Assembly: GCA_025928415.1 (NCBI GenBank)
Contig: JAICJK010000127.1
Span: forward strand, 1-7,018
Length of the DNA stretch: 7,018 bases
Reading direction: 5' to 3'
DNA from: Solirubrobacteraceae bacterium
GTDB lineage: Bacteria; Actinomycetota; Thermoleophilia; Solirubrobacterales; Solirubrobacteraceae
Shown here: positions 1 to 5,727 of the stretch, in pieces
Layout of the letters: each line of letters starts with the position of its first letter
Position numbering within the stretch: the first letter of the stretch is position 1
The notes under the pieces: generated by a model
Told to the model about the DNA's origin: nothing
What the model saw: only the letters and a program-made list of their open reading frames with translations
Databases searched by the model: none
Program-made: the position numbers and the translations under genes

Positions 1-240
1 CGCCGCTCCGGGCGCGCCGAGGCCCGCCCCGCCGAGCCCGCCGCCGCCCGCCCCGACCGCCCACGCCCGGCGCGCGACCAGGCGCTGACCGTCGTGGACC
101 CGAACGAGGCGACGGTCTCCACCCGGGTCGTCCCCCGCCGCCCGGAGCGCCCCCGCCGCGAGGACGACCGCACCCCGGGCCAGCTCTCCTTCGAGGAGGA
201 CGAGCCCGGCGAGGGCCCGGAGCGCGGCGAGCGCTCCTGA
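1..240 (+). CDS. C-terminal end of an unidentified protein (5' partial)
   Basis: Frame 1 is open from the first base to a TGA at 238-240 and gives 79 residues. The segment is rich in Arg, Pro, Ala and Glu. It has no hydrophobic stretch and no recognisable fold, so it looks like a disordered tail. It runs from a basic Arg/Pro part, through a short more ordered-looking stretch (LTVVDPNEATVSTRVV, residues 29-44), to an acidic end (GQLSFEEDEPGEGPERGERS). Tails of this kind occur on nucleic-acid-binding enzymes such as helicases and RNA-modifying enzymes, but nothing here identifies the protein. Codon third positions are almost all G or C, as in the other genes, which supports real coding. The gene converges on the MFS gene with only 5 bp between the two stop codons. 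Confidence 0.6.
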   Translation, partial: RRSGRAEARPAEPAAARPDRPRPARDQALTVVDPNEATVSTRVVPRRPERPRREDDRTPGQLSFEEDEPGEGPERGERS

Positions 241-257
241 CGCGCCTACCGCGTCGG
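237..257. terminator. Candidate bidirectional hairpin over two converging stop codons
   Basis: GACGCG (239-244) and CGCGTC (250-255) form a perfect 6-bp stem with a 5-base loop. The stem extends by one G·U wobble and one C-G pair. It overlaps the stop codon of the + strand gene and the last codons of the MFS gene, so one element could end both transcripts. There is no T-tract, so it is only a weak candidate. Confidence 0.3.
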
Positions 258-1523
258 CGCCAGCCGGTCGCCGTCGTAGGCGGCGAGCGCCGGGAAGGCG
301 AGCACGATCAGCCCGACGCCCGCCACGCAGGCCAGCCCGCCGCTGCTGACCGACAGCCGCGGGCTCGCCACCGCCGCGACCGCGCCGGCCTCCACATCCC
401 CCAGCCGCGGCCCGCTGGTGACCACGAGCGAGTACACCGACGACATCCGCCCGCGCATCGCGTCCGGCGTCACGGACTGGTTGATGGTCGACCGGCAGAC
501 CGCGCTGACGCTGTCCGCCGCCCCCGCCAGGGCCAGCAGGCCGGCGGCCACCCACAGGTGGCTCGTCGCCCCGGCCGCGGCGATCGCCAGCCCCCAGGCG
601 AGCACCGCCGCGATGACGATCCGGCCCAGCCAGCGCGCGTGCTCCAGCCAGCCGGTCGTCAGGGCCGCAATCGTCGCGCCGGCCGACACGGCCGCGTAGA
701 GGACGCCGGTGCCCGCCGCGCCGGCGTGGTAGACGCTGAGGCTGAGGACCGCGAACAGCGCCCGCGGCATCCCGAAGGTCATCGCCATCAGGTCGATGGC
801 GAACGAGCCGAGCAGCGCCGGCTCGCCGCGGACGAAGCGCAGCCCGGCGCGGATCGAGCGGCGGACCGACTCGCGCTCCTCCGGGGCGCCCTGCGGCGGC
901 TGGGGCGCCATCGCCACCAGCGCGGCGACCATCGCCAGGCAGCTCACGGCGTCGGCGGTGTAGGCCGCGCCGACGCCGAGCCACGCGATCAGCAGCCCGC
1001 CGAGGCCCGGTCCGACGACCATCGTGAGCTGGTAGAAGCCGAAGTTGAAGGCCAGCGCGCTGCGCAGCCGGCCGGGTCGCACGAGGTTCGGGATGATCGC
1101 CGTGCGCGCCACGTTCTGGATCGCGCTGAAGCCGGCGAGCAGCCCGCCCAGGACGTAGAGCAGCGCGAGCGGCGGGTGCCCGGCGAACGCGCCCGCCGCC
1201 AGCCCGCCGCTCAGCGTCACGAGCGCGATCTGGTCGAGCAGCAGCAGGCGCCGCCGGTCCATCCGGTCGGCGATCGCCCCGCCGAGCAGCGCCATGAGGA
1301 CGAGCGGGCCGAGCTCGACCGCTCCGAGCAGCCCGACCAGGAACGCCGACCCGGTCTCCACGTAGAGCTGGTAGGGCAGCGCCACCAGCGCGGCCTGCGT
1401 CCCCATCCCGGTGATGAGGTTGCCGGCGACGAGCCGCCGCAGGTCGGCCGACTCGCGCATCGCCGACGTGTCGACCGCGATGCGGGACAGCAGCCCGCCC
1501 CAGCGGCGGGCCGGCGCGCTCAA
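246..1523 (-). CDS. MFS transporter, EntS/MFS_3-like exporter
   Basis: This is a 425-residue major facilitator protein with about 12 hydrophobic segments, probably an inner-membrane proton-driven exporter. The loop motif GGAIADRMDRRRLL (81-94) is the family's motif A. NVARTAIIPNLV (137-148) and TPDAMRGRMSSVYSL (352-366) are typical of the branch containing the enterobactin exporter EntS. The substrate cannot be read from the sequence. I chose the TTG at 1521-1523 as start: it overlaps the upstream acyltransferase stop as TTGA, and it keeps the segment LLSRIAVDTSAMRESADLRRL, which resembles the N-terminal lead-in of related actinobacterial transporters. The first in-frame ATG (1458-1460) would give 404 residues and is the alternative. 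Neither start has a clear Shine-Dalgarno sequence, which fits translational coupling. The reading frame continues open upstream, but there it is only a shadow of the acyltransferase gene. Confidence 0.88.
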   Translation of the reverse strand: MSAPARRWGGLLSRIAVDTSAMRESADLRRLVAGNLITGMGTQAALVALPYQLYVETGSAFLVGLLGAVELGPLVLMALLGGAIADRMDRRRLLLLDQIALVTLSGGLAAGAFAGHPPLALLYVLGGLLAGFSAIQNVARTAIIPNLVRPGRLRSALAFNFGFYQLTMVVGPGLGGLLIAWLGVGAAYTADAVSCLAMVAALVAMAPQPPQGAPEERESVRRSIRAGLRFVRGEPALLGSFAIDLMAMTFGMPRALFAVLSLSVYHAGAAGTGVLYAAVSAGATIAALTTGWLEHARWLGRIVIAAVLAWGLAIAAAGATSHLWVAAGLLALAGAADSVSAVCRSTINQSVTPDAMRGRMSSVYSLVVTSGPRLGDVEAGAVAAVASPRLSVSSGGLACVAGVGLIVLAFPALAAYDGDRLAPTR

Positions 1524-2782
1524 GCCGGGCTGCCGCGGCGTCGGGCCACGTCTCGCAGCCGGCGATACTTGAGCCGCAGCAGCGGCCGCTCGACGAGGTA
1601 GTAGCTCGCCGCCGCGCACGGGATGGTGACGGCCAGGGTCCCGCCCAGCACGACGGGGAACGAGGCCCCCGCCCCGCTGGAGCCGAGCTCCAGCGCGACG
1701 ACGTAGTGCCACAGGAAGAGGCCATAGGAGATCAGGCCCAGCCAGGCGACCGCGGGCTGCGCGAGCACCCGGTGCGGCAGCCCGCCGCGCCGGTCGCCGA
1801 ACACGGCCGGAGCGAGCAGCAGCACCGCGATCCCCGCGAAGGCGACGTGGCCGGTCGCGAGCTGGCTGCGGACGAGCAGCAGGGGCGTGGCCGGAAGCCA
1901 CACGCACAGCGCCGCGTAGCCCGCCGCGGCCAGTGCCCAGGCGACTTCGGGGCGCGCGGCGAGAACCCGCAGGACCCACGGCGGCCGGGCTGCTCCGCCG
2001 AAGCCGACCGACACGATCGCCATGCCCATGCCGAGGGCGAACCACAGCACGTAGGCCGCCACGGTCGCGCCCGCCCACGTGGGAAGCCCGCCCGCGACGA
2101 CGTACTCCAGGACGACCGAGAGCACCGAGAGCGTGCTCAGCACCACGAGCTCCGCCAGCATCCACCCGCGGACGCCGGCGCGGCGGGTCATCCGCTCCAT
2201 CGCCACGGCGTAGAACGGCAGCACGACGTAGAAGGTCAGCTCGACGACGAGGCTCCACGTCTGCGCCAGGCCGCACGTGGTCGGCGCGTCGACGCACCGC
2301 TGCCCGTCGAAGACCGGCAGGGTGTGCACGAGCGCGTACATCGGCCACCATTCCCCGTCGAGCACGCCGGTGACGCCGGGGACGATCACGAGCACCGTCA
2401 GGATCAGCCAGTAGGCGGGGTAGATCCGGAGGACGCGGCGCTTGAGGTAGTCCGCGACGCGGGGGGCCGCCGCGCCGCCGGCCTTGTGGGCGATGAACGG
2501 CCGGTAGAGCAGGAAGCCGGAGACGAGGAAGAAGATCGTCACCCCGATGTTCAGGTGGGCGAGCACGCGCCCCGGGACCGACGAGGACACCGCTCCGCCG
2601 GCGAGCGCGGTGTGGACGAGGACGACGCAGAGCACCGCGACCGCGCGGATGCCGTCGATGAGCGGGAAGCGCGGATGGCGTGGCGGGGGCGCCACGGCGT
2701 CGGGGACGGCGTGCCGCCGGCCGGGTCCCTGCCGGCCGGCAGGAGGTCCCGGGACCGGGGGCGCTACCGGGGCCTCGGACAC
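1520..2782 (-). CDS. Acyltransferase 3 family membrane protein (OafA/NodX-like)
   Basis: This 420-residue integral membrane protein has the acyltransferase-3 signatures in order: IDGIRAVAVLCVVLVHT (42-58) with the catalytic-type His57 and Arg46; GVTIFFLVSGFLLYRPF (80-96); RRVLRIYPAYW (115-125); TWSLVVELTFYVVLP (175-189); LFLWHYVV (355-362); and YLVERP (395-400). The family transfers acyl groups to surface sugars, lipids or secreted small molecules; the acceptor here is unknown. Cys163 and Cys170 could form a disulfide in an external loop. The first 38 residues are Pro/Gly-rich and probably disordered. I chose GTG 2780-2782 because a TATACT box lies exactly 6 bases upstream and there is no ribosome binding site. 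GTG 2693-2695 (392 residues) is the alternative and would still keep all family motifs. The gene leads an operon with the MFS transporter, overlapping it by 4 bases. Confidence 0.92.
   Translation of the reverse strand: MSEAPVAPPVPGPPAGRQGPGRRHAVPDAVAPPPRHPRFPLIDGIRAVAVLCVVLVHTALAGGAVSSSVPGRVLAHLNIGVTIFFLVSGFLLYRPFIAHKAGGAAAPRVADYLKRRVLRIYPAYWLILTVLVIVPGVTGVLDGEWWPMYALVHTLPVFDGQRCVDAPTTCGLAQTWSLVVELTFYVVLPFYAVAMERMTRRAGVRGWMLAELVVLSTLSVLSVVLEYVVAGGLPTWAGATVAAYVLWFALGMGMAIVSVGFGGAARPPWVLRVLAARPEVAWALAAAGYAALCVWLPATPLLLVRSQLATGHVAFAGIAVLLLAPAVFGDRRGGLPHRVLAQPAVAWLGLISYGLFLWHYVVALELGSSGAGASFPVVLGGTLAVTIPCAAASYYLVERPLLRLKYRRLRDVARRRGSPA
2728..2756. repeat. Two adjacent perfect palindromes in the acyltransferase 5' end
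   Basis: CCTGCCGGCCGGCAGG (2728-2743, 16 bp) and GGTCCCGGGACC (2745-2756, 12 bp) are each identical to their own reverse complement and are separated by one base. They lie in codons of the Pro/Gly-rich N-terminal segment, about 27-55 bases into the predicted leaderless transcript. They could form RNA hairpins or be a protein binding site. GC-rich sequence makes chance palindromes commoner, so a function is unproven. Confidence 0.5.
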
Positions 2783-2788
2783 GCGCGC

Positions 2789-2794
2789 AGTATA
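2789..2794 (-). promoter_or_regulatory. -10 box (TATACT) for a leaderless acyltransferase-MFS transcript
   Basis: TATACT on the minus strand differs from TATAAT at one position and stands out in GC-rich sequence. Six bases separate it from the GTG start, so transcription would begin at or next to the start codon. This is the TANNNT-N6-start arrangement of leaderless genes common in actinobacteria. No convincing -35 hexamer is visible. Confidence 0.6.
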
Positions 2795-2907
2795 GGTAGG
2801 ACCGCTGCGCCGACGCGCCCGGCCGGCGGGGCCGTGGGGGAAGCTGCGACGCCTCGAGAGGAAATCCTGGATTTCGCGACTCAGACGCGCCCGTTCAGGG
2901 TAGGTCC
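2795..2907. repeat. Two short motifs, each present twice, in the divergent promoter region
   Basis: GGTAGGACC (2795-2803) recurs as GGTAGGTCC (2899-2907) with one mismatch. GACGCGCCCG is found exactly at 2812-2821 and 2884-2893. The motif order is reversed between the two sides: the GGTAGG motif comes first on the left and last on the right. The left copy abuts the acyltransferase -10 box. They may be regulator sites or chance repeats. Confidence 0.35.
2861..2875. promoter_or_regulatory. Operator-like 15-bp palindrome in the divergent region
   Basis: GAAATCC-T-GGATTTC has perfect 7-bp arms around a single central base. It is much more AT-rich than its surroundings. It sits between the divergent acyltransferase and secreted-protein genes, about 80 bp from one start and 90 bp from the other, so a dimeric repressor or activator bound there could influence both. 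No regulator gene is in view to pair with it. Confidence 0.45.
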
Positions 2908-2951
2908 GAGCGTCGTCAAGGGATCTCGGCTGCTGCGCGGCCGGCGCGAAC

Positions 2952-2958
2952 GGGAGAG
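2952..2958 (+). promoter_or_regulatory. Ribosome binding site for the secreted protein
   Basis: GGGAGAG lies 7 bases before the ATG at 2966 and matches the Shine-Dalgarno core partially but well placed. It fixes the start of the secreted protein, directly ahead of its signal peptide. It contrasts with the apparently leaderless starts of the neighbouring genes. Confidence 0.65.
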
Positions 2959-2965
2959 TGGGAGC

Positions 2966-4492
2966 ATGAGGCGGGTTCTTGTCCTGGCGGCGGCAGCGGT
3001 GTCGACGGCGATCCTGGGGGCTGCGAGCGCGAGCGCCGCGGTGACGGTCTCGTCGTTCTCGGCCACGCCGTCGACCACGGCGGCGGGCGGCCATCCGAAC
3101 TTCACGACGACGTTCAACTTCTCCTACTCGGCGGCGTCGGACGACGTCAAGAGCACGACCGTGAAGCTCCCGGCAGGCCTGACCGGCAACCCCAACGCCG
3201 CCACGAAGTGCACCACGACCCAGCTCGCCGCAGACGCCTGCCCGGCCTCCTCGAAGATCGGCACCGTGACCTCCGTCGCCCAGCCGGACTCGCCGCTCCC
3301 GCTCGTGACGCTCCCGGCGGTCACGGCCAACGGCGACGTCTACAACGTCGCGCCGACCGGCAGCGAGCCCGCGCGGATCGGCATGGTCATCCGCCCGCCG
3401 GCCACGGCGCTGTTCGGGAAGTTCTCGCTGTCCGGCCCGGCATCGGTCCGCGTGCCTGGCGACTACGGCCTCACGGTCAGCTTCGACAACCTGCCGCGCA
3501 GCCTGCCCGCGCTCAGCGGGACGGTGCCGATCGGCGTGCAGATCAAGTCCATCAGCCTGACGCTGAACGGGATCGTCGGCAGCAAGGCGTTCATGACCAA
3601 CCCGACGAGCTGTGGCGCCGCCACGACGACGGCCACCGCCACGTCGTACGCGTCGGCGACACCGTCGACCAAGACCTCGACGTTCACGCCGACGGACTGC
3701 GCGCACGTGCCGTTCAACCCGAGCATCGGGTTCGTGGCCAACGTCGTGAAGGCGGGCGCCCCCGAGGGCGTGATCCTCGCGACCAACGTGCCGGCGAACG
3801 ACCTGCCGCGCAGCCAGTCGCACATCAGGAGCACCGACGTCTACCTCCCCCTGGGCACCGGCGTCAACGTCGCGGCGCTCGGCGCGATCACGCCGTGCAC
3901 CGACGCGCAGCTCGCGATCAACAGCGCCGGGGCGCCGACCTGCCCGGCGTCGTCGCAGGTGGGGATCGCCGTCCTCATCTCCCCGCTGGTCGGGACGTCC
4001 GTGGGCAACGTCTACTTCGCCCAGGGCACCGCCACGGACCCGTTGCGCATGTTCATCAGCGCGAAGGTCACCGCGACGCAATACGCGAAGTTCATCGCCA
4101 CGAACACCTTCCTGCCCACCGGTGCGATCAAGGCGACGCTGACGAACCTGCCGCAGACGCCGGTCACGACGTTCGCGCTCGGCTTTCCCGGCGGGCCGTC
4201 GGGCCTGCTGACCGCGCCGGCCACGTGCGGCGCCCACTACGCCGCGGGGGTCTTCACCCCCTGGCGCGGTCTCCCGCTCGCCGGCGCGTTCTACGCCCAG
4301 ACGGTGAACAGGACCACGACGGGCGCGGCTTGCCCGCAGGCGGCGACGCTGCGGAGCTTCATGCCGCGCGCGGTCCTGCCCGCGGCAGCGCGTAGGGGGG
4401 CGTCCACGCACGGCACCGTGCCCCGCCGGGTGCGCAGCCTGATGCAGCACCGGATGAGCGTCCTGCGCCACGCGATGGCCAAGCGTCGCTGA
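2966..4492 (+). CDS. Secreted two-module, cysteine-patterned protein of unknown function
   Basis: This 508-residue protein starts with a clear signal peptide (Arg2-Arg3, hydrophobic core, likely cleavage after SASA near residue 24). The rest is Thr/Ala/Pro/Ser-rich and probably beta-stranded. Two related modules are visible. Module 1 (about 60-250) runs STTVKLPAGLTGNPN, CPASSKIG, GDVYNVAP, FDNLP, NPTSCGAAT. Module 2 (about 288-457) runs STDVYLPLGTG, CPASSQVG, GNVYFAQG, LTNLP, APATCGAHY. Each has four cysteines (82, 92, 216, 245 and 311, 326, 421, 456) and there are no others, which suggests two disulfides per module. Residues 458-508 are Arg-rich with no Asp or Glu and no membrane anchor. The pattern of LPAGLxGNPxA...C...CPAxxxxG resembles uncharacterised secreted proteins I recall from Solirubrobacterales. 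Function is unknown; an envelope or extracellular structural or adhesive role is only a guess. The start is supported by the RBS at 2952-2958. It is divergent from the acyltransferase operon. Confidence 0.9.
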   Translation: MRRVLVLAAAAVSTAILGAASASAAVTVSSFSATPSTTAAGGHPNFTTTFNFSYSAASDDVKSTTVKLPAGLTGNPNAATKCTTTQLAADACPASSKIGTVTSVAQPDSPLPLVTLPAVTANGDVYNVAPTGSEPARIGMVIRPPATALFGKFSLSGPASVRVPGDYGLTVSFDNLPRSLPALSGTVPIGVQIKSISLTLNGIVGSKAFMTNPTSCGAATTTATATSYASATPSTKTSTFTPTDCAHVPFNPSIGFVANVVKAGAPEGVILATNVPANDLPRSQSHIRSTDVYLPLGTGVNVAALGAITPCTDAQLAINSAGAPTCPASSQVGIAVLISPLVGTSVGNVYFAQGTATDPLRMFISAKVTATQYAKFIATNTFLPTGAIKATLTNLPQTPVTTFALGFPGGPSGLLTAPATCGAHYAAGVFTPWRGLPLAGAFYAQTVNRTTTGAACPQAATLRSFMPRAVLPAAARRGASTHGTVPRRVRSLMQHRMSVLRHAMAKRR

Positions 4493-4503
4493 CGCCGGCG
4501 AGC

Positions 4504-4529
4504 CCGGCGGCGGGACGTCCCGCCGCCGG
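4504..4529. terminator. 26-bp perfect palindrome, probable bidirectional terminator
   Basis: The sequence from 4504 to 4529 is identical to its own reverse complement, centred on GGGACGTCCC. As RNA it would form an 11-bp, almost pure GC stem with an ACGU loop on either strand. It lies 11 bases after the secreted-protein stop and about 30 bases after the stop of the convergent small membrane protein. There is no T-tract, which is common for terminators in high-GC actinobacteria. Confidence 0.65.
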
Positions 4530-4558
4530 CCGCCGGCCGTCCGCGGGCGCTGGGCCGG

Positions 4559-4801
4559 TCAGAACCCGGCCTGCCCCGGCGGCTTGACCGGCCGCGGGTC
4601 GGTCTCGTCGCCGTGGTAGGAGACGTAGGCGCCGACGACCATCGCCGCCGTGGCGAGGAAGAGGATCGCGATGCCGATCCCGACGACGCGATAGGACCGC
4701 GCGACGTGGCCCACGAGGGCGACCACCACGCCCAGGGTCATGACGCCGACGACGGGGGCGGCCGGCACCTCGGTGGCCACGAGGATCAGGGCGCCGGGCA
4801 T
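4559..4801 (-). CDS. Small two-helix membrane protein, unknown function
   Basis: The 80-residue product has two hydrophobic stretches: about residues 14-34 (APVVGVMTLGVVVALVGHVA) and 38-60 (RVVGIGIAILFLATAAMVVG). A basic turn (HVARSYR, 32-38) joins them, and a hydrophilic Pro-rich tail ends in GQAGF. The basic turn would favour a cytoplasmic loop with both ends outside. ATG 4799-4801 is the only reasonable start because an in-frame TAG lies 21 bases upstream. No strong ribosome binding site is seen. I do not recognise a family. It is divergent from the MoxR ATPase gene with 38 bp between the starts, so the two may share regulation. Its 3' end converges on the secreted-protein gene across the palindrome. 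Confidence 0.68.
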   Translation of the reverse strand: MPGALILVATEVPAAPVVGVMTLGVVVALVGHVARSYRVVGIGIAILFLATAAMVVGAYVSYHGDETDPRPVKPPGQAGF

Positions 4802-4823
4802 CGGGCCGAGGATCCCACACCGC

Positions 4824-4829
4824 TACGAT
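4824..4829 (+). promoter_or_regulatory. Candidate -10 box (TACGAT) for the MoxR-VWA operon
   Basis: TACGAT fits the TANNNT pattern and ends 10 bases before the ATG at 4840. Transcription would start about 3-4 bases ahead of the start codon, giving an almost leaderless message. This agrees with the lack of any Shine-Dalgarno sequence before the ATG. No clear -35 box is visible. Confidence 0.45.
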
Positions 4830-4839
4830 CCAGCGCTCC

Positions 4840-5727
4840 ATGAGCCTCACCCCCGCCTCCGTCGACGACGTCGCACAGGGCCTGCGGTCGACGGGCTACC
4901 TGCCCGGCGAGTCGACCGCGCTGGTCTCCTACCTCGCGACGCGGCTCGGCAAGCCGGTGCTCGTCGAGGGGCCGGCGGGCGTCGGCAAGACCGAGCTGGC
5001 CAAGGCGCTGGCCGCCTACCTCGGCCGCGACCTCGTGCGCCTGCAGTGCTACGAGGGGCTCGACGAGGCCAAGGCCCTGTACGAGTGGAACTACCGCAAG
5101 CAGCTGCTGCGCATCCAGGCCGAGGCGGGCGACGCCGGGTGGACCAAGGTCCAGGACGACATCTTCGGCGAGGAGTTCCTGCTGACCCGGCCGCTGATGC
5201 AGGCCATCGCCTCCGAGCAGCCGGTGGTCCTGCTGATCGACGAGATCGACAAGACCGACCAGGAGTTCGAGGCGATGCTGCTCGAGCTGCTCTCGGACTT
5301 CCAGATCTCGATCCCGGAGCTCGGGACGATCCACTCCACCACCCATCCGGTGGTGCTGCTGACCTCCAACAACACGCGCGAGCTGACCGAGGCGCTCAAG
5401 CGCCGCTGCCTGTACCTGTGGCTCGACTACCCCGAGCTCGAGCACGAGCTCGAGATCGTCCGGCTGCACACCCCCGAGCTCCCGGAGGCCGTGGCCCGCA
5501 AGCTCGTCGAGGTCGTCGCGATGGTCCGCGACCTGGACCTGAAGAAGCCGCCGTCCATCGCGGAGTCGATCGACTGGGCCCGGGCGCTGCTGCTGCTCGG
5601 CGCCACCGACATCGACCAGACGACCTTCCGCGAGACCCTGTCGATCATCGTCAAGCACCGGACCGACCTCGACGTGGTCGCCGAGCGCGTCGGCCTCAAG
5701 CTGAGCGCGGGTGCCGGCGCCGCCTGA
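4840..5727 (+). CDS. MoxR-family AAA+ ATPase, CoxD-like
   Basis: This 295-residue soluble AAA+ ATPase has Walker A GPAGVGKT (44-51), Walker B LLIDEID (131-137), sensor 1 TSNN (175-178), a likely arginine finger in LKRRC (186-190), and a helical lid from about 200 with a possible sensor-2 region near SIAESIDWARAL (239-250). Length and motifs fit the MoxR group, closest by eye to CoxD-like members. CoxD helps mature the copper-molybdenum centre of carbon monoxide dehydrogenase. MoxR proteins in general act with VWA-domain partners to remodel client proteins in an ATP-dependent way. The next gene is such a VWA partner and overlaps this one by 17 bases if its GTG start is right. No CO dehydrogenase gene is in view, so coxD should not be assumed. 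All catalytic motifs are intact. Confidence 0.93.
   Translation: MSLTPASVDDVAQGLRSTGYLPGESTALVSYLATRLGKPVLVEGPAGVGKTELAKALAAYLGRDLVRLQCYEGLDEAKALYEWNYRKQLLRIQAEAGDAGWTKVQDDIFGEEFLLTRPLMQAIASEQPVVLLIDEIDKTDQEFEAMLLELLSDFQISIPELGTIHSTTHPVVLLTSNNTRELTEALKRRCLYLWLDYPELEHELEIVRLHTPELPEAVARKLVEVVAMVRDLDLKKPPSIAESIDWARALLLLGATDIDQTTFRETLSIIVKHRTDLDVVAERVGLKLSAGAGAA

Noticed and set aside
1524..2351. N-terminal extension of the MFS frame to 701 residues (fusion protein)
   Set aside because: The extra residues are an out-of-frame shadow of the acyltransferase with no domain character. The TTG overlap gives a normal MFS length.
2895..2906. Possible + strand promoter for the secreted protein around TAGGTC
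   Set aside because: The hexamer lacks the final T of TANNNT and no -35 lies at a proper distance, so the promoter was left unassigned.
1706..2965. Long + strand open frame running into the secreted-protein gene, suggesting a 928-residue protein
   Set aside because: The upstream part is antisense to the well-supported acyltransferase and reads as Arg/His/Asp/Gly-rich low complexity. A signal peptide and RBS mark the true start at 2966.
3208..4395. 395-residue + strand frame within the secreted-protein gene
   Set aside because: It is an Arg/His/Gly-rich +1-type shadow. The other frame has a signal peptide, RBS, repeated motifs and a cysteine pattern.
2783..4471. Minus-strand extension of the acyltransferase frame to 983 residues
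   Set aside because: The added part is antisense to the secreted-protein gene and is a low-complexity Arg/Gly/Ala shadow. The family N-terminus and the TATACT box put the start at 2782.
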